From: Bacteriovoracaceae bacterium
Lineage (GTDB): Bacteria > Bdellovibrionota > Bacteriovoracia > Bacteriovoracales > Bacteriovoracaceae
Assembly: GCA_003245675.1 (NCBI GenBank)
Contig: QKCN01000022.1
Coordinates: 1-46,941 of the forward strand
DNA: 46,941 nt
Direction: 5' to 3'
Shown here: in pieces, positions 24,790 through 32,733 of the stretch
Layout: every line of letters begins with the position of its first letter
How positions within the stretch are numbered: the first letter of the stretch is position 1
The notes under the pieces: model-generated
Database searches by the model: none
The model's input: only the letters and a program-made list of their open reading frames with translations
What the model was told of the DNA's origin: nothing
Translations under genes and position numbers: made by a program

Positions 24790-26268
24790 ATGTCAAAATT
24801 TTTCATCGCACTCCCCCTCGCTCTCTTTCTTTTTTCCTGCGGAAAAAATGACTACGACTCCCACATCCCTTTCAGTCCACCGACAGAAAATAAAAATGAA
24901 GTGCAATCCCATTGCGATGGCAAGGAACTAATGGAGCAAGTCAAGTCGGGAGCTATTGAGCAAACTGAATTTTTGAAGCAGGCAGAAATTTGTCAAACAT
25001 CTTTTTCTACTCAAAAAAGTCCAGACCTGGCCCTCAGCCTTCTTTTTTATCCCAAAAATGAAGAAGAGCTTAAAAACAAAATCACCCTCTCCTTACTTGA
25101 ACAGGCAACCAAAAGCCTAGAAGTTATCTGTCATGAGAGCTGGGAGCCTCAAATTCAGATCGCCATCATGGATCAGATCAATAGAATCTGGGAGGCTTCA
25201 GCCCTGCAAAACAAAATCAATCTCCCGCAGTGGTTGCTACTGCTCGATCAGCTACATGGAGAAGCCCGGCTTGGCTGCAATACCTTTTTGCAATTAGATT
25301 CTCAACTGGCTCTACACCCTCTAACCAAGTTGTGGATACAAACAGCCTCATTAGAGGAATTTGACTCTCACAACTTTGAAGACCTCAAGGAGAAAATCTT
25401 TAATCGACCTCTATTTCAAGAAAAAAACAATCATATTGCTTGGCTGCAAGAGTATTACAAAGGGTTACTGCTAAATTTTGACATGCGCTACACACAAAAT
25501 ATCGACCCGTATCTTTTACAACTAAAGAGCCTAATTCAAAAATTCCAATTACTCATTTCAGGTGACTCAAAAGTTAAGGTACTGTCCTCTTCTCTGCAAA
25601 ATAAATACCTCACTCCTGGAATTTATGGGCCAGGCGAATCTTTATTGCATTTTAAGCATCTCGCTCTTTCTCCAATTGCTCTCATAAAAACAGAACACAT
25701 CGATCTTAAAATTAATGCGCAATCAATTTTGGGCGGACTATTTTTGTCCGAAGGGACGAGCGAAAAGCAAATAGAGTACCATCCTAAAAATACTAAGGAG
25801 TCAGGTACTCTTCCTTCCCTAACTGAAGGAACACTTGGTACAAAAGTTCAACTGGGTACACAACCCAGCTGCGCTCCCCAAGGAAAACCTGGCAAGCAAG
25901 CTCCTCATATATATATTGCCGCCTTCTTGTCTCATTTCCCAGTTATCATCTCTCAAGGGGGAAACGGTGGCCAAGGGGCCAATGCTACGCCAAGTCCTAA
26001 TTGTGCTGGGGGAAAATTAATTAAGACCAAGCTCATTACGCGCAAAATAATTGTAAAAAACCAAAAGATTAGAACAATAAAAGAAAAGCACACAGTCTGG
26101 ACTCCACACGGAGAACCAGGAAGTGGAGGTAGCGGTGGTGTGCCAGGAGTAATAGAACTCATTCATCTCAATGAACAAGAACCGTCTGTGTTAAAAACAT
26201 TTCTGAAAGGCAAAGAAGGCACTAGTGGTAAAAAGGCAAGTTGTGCCATAAAAAAAGGGAGCCCGTAG
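24790..26268 (+). CDS. large lipoprotein with glycine-rich C-terminal part, unknown function
   Basis: A 492-residue protein with a lipoprotein signal (MSKFFIALPLALFLFSC, lipobox LFSC). Residues ~40-290 are helical and rich in Gln/Leu, with several Cys. From about residue 300 the chain becomes beta- and Gly-rich: QGGNGGQGANATPSPNCAGG, then GEPGSGGSGGVPG and KGKEGTSGKKASC, resembling the Gly-Asn loops of surface proteins in which aromatic and acidic strands alternate with collagen-like turns. I do not recognise a family. Start chosen at the ATG that follows GGAGG with seven bases spacing; the upstream TTG at 24760 lies inside the hairpin. Translation may be controlled by that hairpin. The stop codon falls inside the downstream bidirectional terminator. 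Confidence 0.75.
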   Translation: MSKFFIALPLALFLFSCGKNDYDSHIPFSPPTENKNEVQSHCDGKELMEQVKSGAIEQTEFLKQAEICQTSFSTQKSPDLALSLLFYPKNEEELKNKITLSLLEQATKSLEVICHESWEPQIQIAIMDQINRIWEASALQNKINLPQWLLLLDQLHGEARLGCNTFLQLDSQLALHPLTKLWIQTASLEEFDSHNFEDLKEKIFNRPLFQEKNNHIAWLQEYYKGLLLNFDMRYTQNIDPYLLQLKSLIQKFQLLISGDSKVKVLSSSLQNKYLTPGIYGPGESLLHFKHLALSPIALIKTEHIDLKINAQSILGGLFLSEGTSEKQIEYHPKNTKESGTLPSLTEGTLGTKVQLGTQPSCAPQGKPGKQAPHIYIAAFLSHFPVIISQGGNGGQGANATPSPNCAGGKLIKTKLITRKIIVKNQKIRTIKEKHTVWTPHGEPGSGGSGGVPGVIELIHLNEQEPSVLKTFLKGKEGTSGKKASCAIKKGSP

Positions 26269-26280
26269 GCTCCCCATTTT
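26251..26280. terminator. bidirectional terminator overlapping a stop codon
   Basis: GGGAGCC / GGCTCCC stem with CGTA loop. A-run (six A) on the left serves minus-strand transcripts strongly; CATTTT on the right is a weaker plus-strand tail. The TAG of the lipoprotein gene is in the loop and 3' arm. It separates convergent units. Confidence 0.85.
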
Positions 26281-27369
26281 CTATAAAGATTTTTTTACTG
26301 CGGCAATAACTTGATCTTGGGTTTTTTCGTCAAGGTAAGGATGCATGGGCAGGCTCAATACATGAGCAGATACTCTCTCTGCAATGGGGAAGGTCCCCTC
26401 TGGTTGCTCGAGATATTTAAAAACAGGTTGCATATTCATTGTCATCGGATAATGAACCGCAGTAGGAACATTTTGTTTTTGCATATTGGCCAAGAATTGC
26501 TCTCTATTTTTCACCTGAATGGTGTATTGGGCCCAAGCACTAGTACAACCACTTTTGATAGCTGGAGTGATAACATCATCTTTAAGAAGATCGGTATAAC
26601 GTTGTGCCACGATATCGCGTTGTTTGAGTTCTTTTCCAAAGATGGCCAATTTTTCGATTAAAATGGCTGCTTGAATAGTATCAAGACGACCATTAATGCC
26701 AACTTTGTGGTGAAGATAGCGCTCACTTTGACCATGATTACGATAAGCTTTAACAAGCTCAACTAATTTGTCATCGTTAGTGAAAAAAGCACCGCCATCG
26801 CCATAACAACCTAAAGGCTTGGCAGGAAAAAAGCTCGTTGCCGCCATTGTCGTCATACTACAAGAACGTTTGCCCTTATAAGTTCCACCAAAGCTTTGTG
26901 CTGCATCTTCAATAACTGGCAAATTGTGTTTTGTCGCAATTGCATTAATCGCATCAATATCTGGACATTGACCGAAAATACTCACTGGCATAATAGCCTT
27001 AGTCTTGCTCGTAATCGCCGCTTCAATTTTACGTGGATCAATATTGTAAGACTCTTCGTCGATGTCGACGAAAACAGGCTTAGCTCCCAAAAATGCGATC
27101 ACTTCAGCTGTCGCAAAGAAGGTAAAAGGAGTTGTGATAACTTCATCGCCAGGACCAATCTCTAATGCCATCAAAGCAAGCAAAAGAGCGTCTGTTCCAG
27201 AGGCTGCGAGAAGTGCATGCTTTGCGCCAGAAAACTCTTGCAATTGTTTTTCAAGCTCTCCAACTTCTGGGCCCATAATGTATTGGCCATGCTCCAATAC
27301 GTCATTAATACGTTTTTGAATTTTGTCCTTAACTTGCGCGTATTGCGCCTTTAGATCGATGAATTGCAT
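26281..27369 (-). CDS. DegT/DnrJ/EryC1/StrS aminotransferase (WbpE-like)
   Basis: A 362-residue PLP-dependent sugar aminotransferase. The N-terminus MQFIDLKAQYAQVKDKIQKRI, HGQYIMGPEV, SGTDALLLAL and IEDAAQSFGG (Asp155 contacts the PLP pyridine nitrogen) are standard. The Schiff-base lysine is K184 in SFFPAKPLGCYGDGG. FFPxKPLGCYGDGGA is the form typical of WbpE/WlbC-type enzymes that aminate UDP-3-keto-GlcNAc-uronate during lipopolysaccharide sugar synthesis, so that is the best guess, though other nucleotide-sugar substrates are possible. Start has GGAGG seven bases upstream. It follows the GT2 gene after 74 bases and closes the SNF2-to-aminotransferase run. Confidence 0.92.
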   Translation of the reverse strand: MQFIDLKAQYAQVKDKIQKRINDVLEHGQYIMGPEVGELEKQLQEFSGAKHALLAASGTDALLLALMALEIGPGDEVITTPFTFFATAEVIAFLGAKPVFVDIDEESYNIDPRKIEAAITSKTKAIMPVSIFGQCPDIDAINAIATKHNLPVIEDAAQSFGGTYKGKRSCSMTTMAATSFFPAKPLGCYGDGGAFFTNDDKLVELVKAYRNHGQSERYLHHKVGINGRLDTIQAAILIEKLAIFGKELKQRDIVAQRYTDLLKDDVITPAIKSGCTSAWAQYTIQVKNREQFLANMQKQNVPTAVHYPMTMNMQPVFKYLEQPEGTFPIAERVSAHVLSLPMHPYLDEKTQDQVIAAVKKSL

Positions 27370-27443
27370 ACATCCTCCGCTTTCGATATTTTTTTATCAA
27401 TACGTTTTTTCCGGTTATACTCCAAAGCCATTCAGCTTTCCAC

Positions 27444-28148
27444 CTAAATGTTACGGTATTTTACAAAATCTCTAAAGGTTTGCCATCCAATACTAACAAA
27501 GCGCTGAAAAGTACTTACTGAAGGCAGGCCAGCTTCTCGCTGTCCAAAGGAAATCGGTACCCATTTAATACAATTTTCCTTTGCAATAATAAGAGTGAGT
27601 AAGGCATTTTTTAGGAAAACCGCAGGGGGAATCCTCTGGACAATGGATTTCAATTTATAGGCCCGCATCAGACGAAAGGGAACATTGGCATCCGGTAAAT
27701 AACGCCCTGAAACCAAAAATAGCACGAGCCGCAAAACACAGGTTACTAGCAGACGAAAAGTTCCATCTTCGCGATTTTCCCTTTTGCCAAAAATATAATC
27801 GCGATGGGTACGTTCACTCCATAAAAGAGAAAACTGATCTGGATCAGTCTGGCCATCGCTATCCGTTTGAAATATCCACTTAAAGCCTTGATCTATTGCA
27901 AACTGATAACCACTCAAACACGCTGATCCATGTCCGGCATTGGTTTGATCAATAACTTGAAACTGCTTATTGTTTTGGGCAAAGGCATTGAGTAGCTCTA
28001 ATGAATTATCACGACTGCCATCATTAATACAGATGATTTGCCCATTGTATTTTTTGGCAAGCTCCAACCAAGGAACAAGAACCTGAGGCAAATTGTCTGC
28101 CTCATTGTAGACTGGAATTATTATGGCCAAATCTCTTGCGTCACTCAT
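27444..28148 (-). CDS. GT2 family glycosyltransferase (dolichol-phosphate-sugar-synthase-like)
   Basis: A 234-residue GT-A glycosyltransferase. LAIIIPVYNEADNLPQVL opens the fold, CINDGSRDNSLELL is the NDGS form of the nucleotide-binding loop, and FQTDSDGQTDPDQF holds the DxD metal site. GHGSACLSGYQFAIDQG matches polyprenyl-phosphate glycosyltransferases. There is no long C-terminal membrane domain, but a hydrophobic patch near residues 140-190 may associate with the membrane. The ATG overlaps the stop of the galactopyranose mutase gene as ATGA, so the two are coupled, suggesting a joint role in surface glycan assembly, perhaps galactofuranose-containing. Confidence 0.88.
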   Translation of the reverse strand: MSDARDLAIIIPVYNEADNLPQVLVPWLELAKKYNGQIICINDGSRDNSLELLNAFAQNNKQFQVIDQTNAGHGSACLSGYQFAIDQGFKWIFQTDSDGQTDPDQFSLLWSERTHRDYIFGKRENREDGTFRLLVTCVLRLVLFLVSGRYLPDANVPFRLMRAYKLKSIVQRIPPAVFLKNALLTLIIAKENCIKWVPISFGQREAGLPSVSTFQRFVSIGWQTFRDFVKYRNI

Positions 28149-29269
28149 ACTTTTACAATTTCTTTATTTAATAGTTGATTCACCAATTTTATACTGCGAA
28201 GAAAGACATGATCCATATTAAAATAACGATATTCTGCCAAACGACCTAAAAAATATATGGGGCATTGAGCCCGCTCCTCTTGCCTCGCAAGTTCGCGATA
28301 CTGGTCACACAATGCCAGTGATTCTAAGGATAAGATGGGATAAAACGCTTCCCCCTCCGCCTGCGCATACTCGTAAACCACACTTGTCAGGGGGTGCTGT
28401 TGTCCCGTAACATGCTTAATTTCCACAGTTCTCGTATAATCAAAGTCATTGGGATAGTTAATTTGCACATTTTCTTGCACAAATTCACTCTCACTAATCT
28501 TTTCCTCAAAACGCAAAGAACGGTAGGGTAATTTGCCTTTTTGGTATTCAAAAAACTGGTCTAGCTGCCCCGAGCAAATAACAAATTCATACGCCGACTC
28601 CACAGCGCGCACATCCGAAAGACAAAACTCTTGATTGAGCTTAATGGATAGACGGGAGTGATCTGCCATATTTTTGAAAAGATAAGTATAACCTTGCGCC
28701 GGCATAACTTGATGCTTTTCACTCGGATAGCGGATATCGCGATTAAAACGCAAAGGAATGCGCGCCGTAATTGAGGGCAGCAGCTCCTTGGCCGATATTC
28801 CCCATTGTTTTTCAGTATAACCTTTAAAAATAGCTTCATATAATTCACGACCAACCGTCGCCAAACATTGCTCTTCTGCATTTTGAGGATGTTCAATTGC
28901 CACACGCTCTTGCGCAAGATAGTGCTCAAACTCTTCAACAGAAAAAGTACGACCCTTTAAGGCTTCAACTGTCGCAAGGCTAATTGGTAATGGAACAAAC
29001 TTGTCTTGAACCTTTGCCCGAACATGATAATTGGCAGGAATCCAATCTGAAAACTGCGATAGCCATGCCAATAGTTCATCACTATTTGTCCGAAAATAAT
29101 GAGGGCCATATTTATGGCACAATAATCCCGCGGCACTGTGGTAATCAAAACAATTGCCGCCAATATGATCACGACGCTCGAAAAGATCGACCTGATATCC
29201 TTCTTCCGCAAGAAGTCGTCCAGTTGTGAGCCCTACCGGACCTGCACCAATAATAAGAACTTTTTTCAT
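28145..29269 (-). CDS. glf: UDP-galactopyranose mutase
   Basis: A 374-residue flavoenzyme that converts UDP-galactopyranose to UDP-galactofuranose, the precursor of Galf in bacterial surface polysaccharides. The FAD-binding motif is KVLIIGAGPVGLTTGRLLAEEG and the second ADP-contact DLFERRDHIGGNCFD; KYGPHYFRTNSDEL, FVPLPISL, GYTEKQWGI and the C-terminal GRLAEYRYFNMDHVF are hallmark UGM motifs, so assignment is firm. Length is normal. The ATG at 29269 overlaps the CPBP protease stop as TAATG and has GGGGAA upstream; an ATG at 29284 would lie inside the preceding gene and lacks a site. The GT2 gene follows with a 4-base overlap. Confidence 0.95.
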   Translation of the reverse strand: MKKVLIIGAGPVGLTTGRLLAEEGYQVDLFERRDHIGGNCFDYHSAAGLLCHKYGPHYFRTNSDELLAWLSQFSDWIPANYHVRAKVQDKFVPLPISLATVEALKGRTFSVEEFEHYLAQERVAIEHPQNAEEQCLATVGRELYEAIFKGYTEKQWGISAKELLPSITARIPLRFNRDIRYPSEKHQVMPAQGYTYLFKNMADHSRLSIKLNQEFCLSDVRAVESAYEFVICSGQLDQFFEYQKGKLPYRSLRFEEKISESEFVQENVQINYPNDFDYTRTVEIKHVTGQQHPLTSVVYEYAQAEGEAFYPILSLESLALCDQYRELARQEERAQCPIYFLGRLAEYRYFNMDHVFLRSIKLVNQLLNKEIVKV

Positions 29270-29931
29270 TAAATAATTCCCCATTGCAAGGCCATATAAA
29301 ACGAAAGATTAAAAATAAAATGAAATACAATGGGCCAAAATAAACCTCGGCTAAAAAGTCTCACTAATGAACAAGATAGACCTAAGAAAAAAGTGTACAC
29401 AACTTGCCAAATAATGAATAAGCGAAATGCCTCAGGCAAAAAGAAAAGGGCAACAGCGTGTGACAAAGAAAATATAATGGCCGAAAAAAGAACAATTTTT
29501 CTCTTATTGTTCCCAAAGATTTTTTCTAGATAAGTCCACCAAGCATGTCGGAAAATAACCTCTTCCCACAAAGGGGCAACGATCACCATCTGCACAAATA
29601 GATTATCAATAAACAAAAAAGGATGCTGATGACCAAAGCGCATCACAATGAGATAGGTCCCCCACAAGGCTACAACTAATAGCAAAATCAACATCAAAAA
29701 AGACTCAACCAAATCGCGGACTTCGATTTTAAAACCCGGCTGAATGCGTTTTTTAAAAAAGACCACAACACTTATCACAAAAATCAAATCAAAGAGATAA
29801 GGACCCCAGGAAGTTCCTTGAAAAAGCTGTCCCAAGGCCCAAGAAGCCACAAAATAAAAAGTAATAAAGCAGATAAGAAATAGGTAACGCCCTCTCCCCT
29901 CAAAACTTTCCAATAATTTCGTTAAATTCAT
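29269..29931 (-). CDS. CPBP (CAAX/Abi) family intramembrane metalloprotease
   Basis: A 220-residue membrane protein with about six to seven hydrophobic helices. The CPBP signature is complete: VAPLWEEVIFRHAWW (EExxxR), SLSHAVALFF (second His helix) and PIVFHFIFNLSFY (third). Family members are Rce1-type proteases or putative peptide/bacteriocin self-protection proteins. The substrate here is unknown. The ATG at 29931 has AAGGA six bases upstream; the in-frame ATG at 29937 sits on that site. It lies between the SNF2 gene (10 bases upstream) and glf (1-base overlap), so it is part of the operon, though functional linkage is unclear. Confidence 0.88.
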   Translation of the reverse strand: MNLTKLLESFEGRGRYLFLICFITFYFVASWALGQLFQGTSWGPYLFDLIFVISVVVFFKKRIQPGFKIEVRDLVESFLMLILLLVVALWGTYLIVMRFGHQHPFLFIDNLFVQMVIVAPLWEEVIFRHAWWTYLEKIFGNNKRKIVLFSAIIFSLSHAVALFFLPEAFRLFIIWQVVYTFFLGLSCSLVRLFSRGLFWPIVFHFIFNLSFYMALQWGII

Positions 29932-29940
29932 AATCATTCC

Positions 29941-32655
29941 TTATGAGAACAAAAAATCAATTTGTTCAGATGTCAGCATTTTCCCTTTAACCATATCAAA
30001 AGTTTCCAAATACTGAGATAGCTCTTTTTTAGTTTCTTGCAAAGCAAGCACTTTTTCTTCAACACTGTTCTTTGTTAAAAACTTATAGACCCAAACCTTC
30101 TCTTGCTGCCCCATGCGATGGATGCGATCCATCGCTTGGCTTTCCAATGCAGGATTCCACCAGGGGTCGAACAGAATGCAATGATTGGCCGATGTCAAGT
30201 TAAGACCGACTCCTCCCGCCTTTAGGCTGATTAAGAACACTGCGGGTTCACTGCGATTATTAAATTCATCAACCAGCTTTTGTCTGTCTTGAGTTTGCCC
30301 ATCTAACAAAAACACTGGCAAATTGATCTTATCAAATTCTTCTTTAAGCAGATGAAGCATAGAGCGAAACTGAGAAAAAACTAAAACTTTTTCTCCTCGC
30401 CCCAAAATCCGTTTTACAAAGGATAAGCAATGAGATGTCTTAGCAGATGCAGCCTGCCGAAAACGTAAATCGACAAGGGCCGGATGATTGGCCATTTGGC
30501 GCATACGTAAAATAGCCTCTAAAACATTAAGATAGGCTGCCTTAAACCCTTTTTGAGAAATCTGTTCTTGAGCCTTATTTCTCATTTTCATTTTTATGCG
30601 CTGGTACAGCTCTTCCTGCTCTTCTTCCATACCGATCCAAACTTCTGAGATATTTTTGGCAGGAAGTTCAGTCAGCACTTCTTCTTTAGTCCTACGCAAA
30701 ACCAAAGGGGCCAATAATCGAAAAAAGATTTTAATCCCTTCGCCATAGTCACTGATGTCTGAAAACTTTTGAAATCGCTTACCAATAAAAGGATTGAGAA
30801 ATTCCATTATCGAAAAATACTCTAATAAATTATTTTCAATTGGTGTCCCCGAGAGAGCTATGCCATGCTTCTTCGACAATTTTTTTATGGACCGACTCAA
30901 ACGTGATTTTCTGTTTTTTATATACTGCGCCTCATCTAAAATAACCGTTTCAAATTCATAGTCTTTTAAAAACGAAAAATCACGCAAGCACAATGAATAA
31001 GAAATAACCGTTATTTCTGGTCGAAAATTTTCAAACTCGTGCTGACGCTGAGGTCCCTGATAAATATATGTTTTGGCCGTACCAAAAAATTTTTCAATTT
31101 CCTTTTGCCAATTATAGACTAAGGATTTGGGGACCACGATTAAATGGCGACAAACTTTACCTTCTTTTCTTTCAGCCGCAATACAACTTGCCAAAAAAGC
31201 AATAAGCTGAATTGTTTTCCCCAGCCCCATATCATCGGCCATCAAAGCACCTAACCCCATTTTTTGTGTTAAGCGCAGCCAAGAAAAACCCTGTTGCTGA
31301 TAAGTTCGTAGCTGCCCCCGAAATAAGGAATCAGGTGTTTCTCGAAAGATTTCTCCTTCCTCCCCCAGTAAAAGTAGCTTTTTTAGTGAGTCTTTAGAAT
31401 CGTGACTTAAATCCCCCCACAGACGAACCGATTGAAAATCAGGTTCACGCAAAAAATAGATTTGTTCTTCCTGAGGGGCAACAAAATGATGCTTAATTTT
31501 ATTATCAATAAAGAATTCATCACCTTTACAGCAAGCCTTCAAATCCGCATTTTCAGTCCAAAAAATTTCGTCAACTTTAATAACCTCTTTATTGCGCGAA
31601 AAAACCTTAAAACCTCTTTCAAAGACATAATCGAGCAATTCGACGAGATCCTTAGACTCCACCACAAAAGAATCACTTAAAGAGCTTCCCTTCATATTTA
31701 ACAAGGAGTGCAACTCACTGATAAGGCCCTGTTCTTTCTTCAAGTCCCGACAAAAAACTTTTTGTGAGAAGCGATCGTATTCAAGCTCCAATGTCTCCAC
31801 CGAATTAAACAGGCTACGACCTTGAATGAGAAATTCATTCTCCTCTCTCACGCCATATGAAAAATAAAGGCGGCAAGTAAAGCGCTGCTTATCTAAAATA
31901 TTTTCCGTAAAATCGATTTTTACAATGGGAAGTGGCTTCAGTAATACTTTTTCCAAATTTTTTTTCAGCACAACATGCGCCAAGGGAAACTCGCGTAATA
32001 GCGGAATCAAAACATCCGTCTGACAGGGCCAGCTTTCTTTAAACTCAAAATCAATAAGCGAGGGATCAAAAATTAAATTCTGATCTTGCAAGAAAATACC
32101 TTTCCCCCAAGATGAAAAGGTCTCTTTTCCACACAAATAGGGCCGAAGCTTATTTTCTTCCTCACGCAGCTCTACGGCATGCTCTAATAGCAGGAAATTC
32201 AATTGTTCATTGTTCCATAAAAGCCTTTCGTCTCGGGCCAGAGGAAGCAATACAAATGAGTAAAAAGCAATGGGAACAGAGATTTCTGAAAATAGAATGC
32301 TTTCGCGACCGCGAAATTTTTCCTTTTTTCCTCCGACAAAGAAGGGTTCACATAAATGTAAAAACTCCTGCTCAGAATAAGCATAGTTTGCAATCTGCGA
32401 CTTATGTAATTTACAAGAAAAGTATGAACCCCAATCACCGTCCTGCTTTCGCTTCTGCTGAAGCAGAGCAAAGCGTAGACTTTGGCCGTCCTTTTCTGGA
32501 GGGAGCAGTTGTAAGCTGATTTTTATCTCAGCTTGAAACCCCTTCCTTGGGGATGTTTTTGAAGTTAAAGCAAGATCCATAACTTGATATGGTAAAGCAA
32601 AGCTCTCACTTTGCACAGCAAAAGAGCTAAGCACCTGAAAACTAAGAGTATTCAA
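29941..32655 (-). CDS. SNF2-family helicase-like ATPase
   Basis: A 904-residue Swi2/Snf2 (RapA/HepA-related) ATPase. Helicase motif I is LMADDMGLGKTIQLIAFL (~residue 472), motif II VILDEAQYIKNRKS (DEAQ, ~575), motif III LSGTPIENNLLEYF, motif IV KVLVFSQFRSML, and motifs V-VI LISLKAGGVGLNLTSANHCILFDPWWNPALESQAMDRIHRMGQ. The N-terminal ~450 residues are beta-rich with no zinc-binding SWIM motif that I can see. It probably remodels protein-DNA or RNA-polymerase complexes. The start is uncertain: TTG at 32655 is the first start-like codon after the upstream stop and the site before it is weak; a GTG seven codons later is an alternative. First gene of a run that ends with the WbpE-like gene. Confidence 0.88.
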   Translation of the reverse strand: MNTLSFQVLSSFAVQSESFALPYQVMDLALTSKTSPRKGFQAEIKISLQLLPPEKDGQSLRFALLQQKRKQDGDWGSYFSCKLHKSQIANYAYSEQEFLHLCEPFFVGGKKEKFRGRESILFSEISVPIAFYSFVLLPLARDERLLWNNEQLNFLLLEHAVELREEENKLRPYLCGKETFSSWGKGIFLQDQNLIFDPSLIDFEFKESWPCQTDVLIPLLREFPLAHVVLKKNLEKVLLKPLPIVKIDFTENILDKQRFTCRLYFSYGVREENEFLIQGRSLFNSVETLELEYDRFSQKVFCRDLKKEQGLISELHSLLNMKGSSLSDSFVVESKDLVELLDYVFERGFKVFSRNKEVIKVDEIFWTENADLKACCKGDEFFIDNKIKHHFVAPQEEQIYFLREPDFQSVRLWGDLSHDSKDSLKKLLLLGEEGEIFRETPDSLFRGQLRTYQQQGFSWLRLTQKMGLGALMADDMGLGKTIQLIAFLASCIAAERKEGKVCRHLIVVPKSLVYNWQKEIEKFFGTAKTYIYQGPQRQHEFENFRPEITVISYSLCLRDFSFLKDYEFETVILDEAQYIKNRKSRLSRSIKKLSKKHGIALSGTPIENNLLEYFSIMEFLNPFIGKRFQKFSDISDYGEGIKIFFRLLAPLVLRRTKEEVLTELPAKNISEVWIGMEEEQEELYQRIKMKMRNKAQEQISQKGFKAAYLNVLEAILRMRQMANHPALVDLRFRQAASAKTSHCLSFVKRILGRGEKVLVFSQFRSMLHLLKEEFDKINLPVFLLDGQTQDRQKLVDEFNNRSEPAVFLISLKAGGVGLNLTSANHCILFDPWWNPALESQAMDRIHRMGQQEKVWVYKFLTKNSVEEKVLALQETKKELSQYLETFDMVKGKMLTSEQIDFLFS

Positions 32656-32733
32656 ACAAAATAGCTCATCTCATTGGTGCTAAATTCCGATAAGTTTTCA
32701 CTCGTATTATGGCCTCTTCTTTAGGATTTACGT

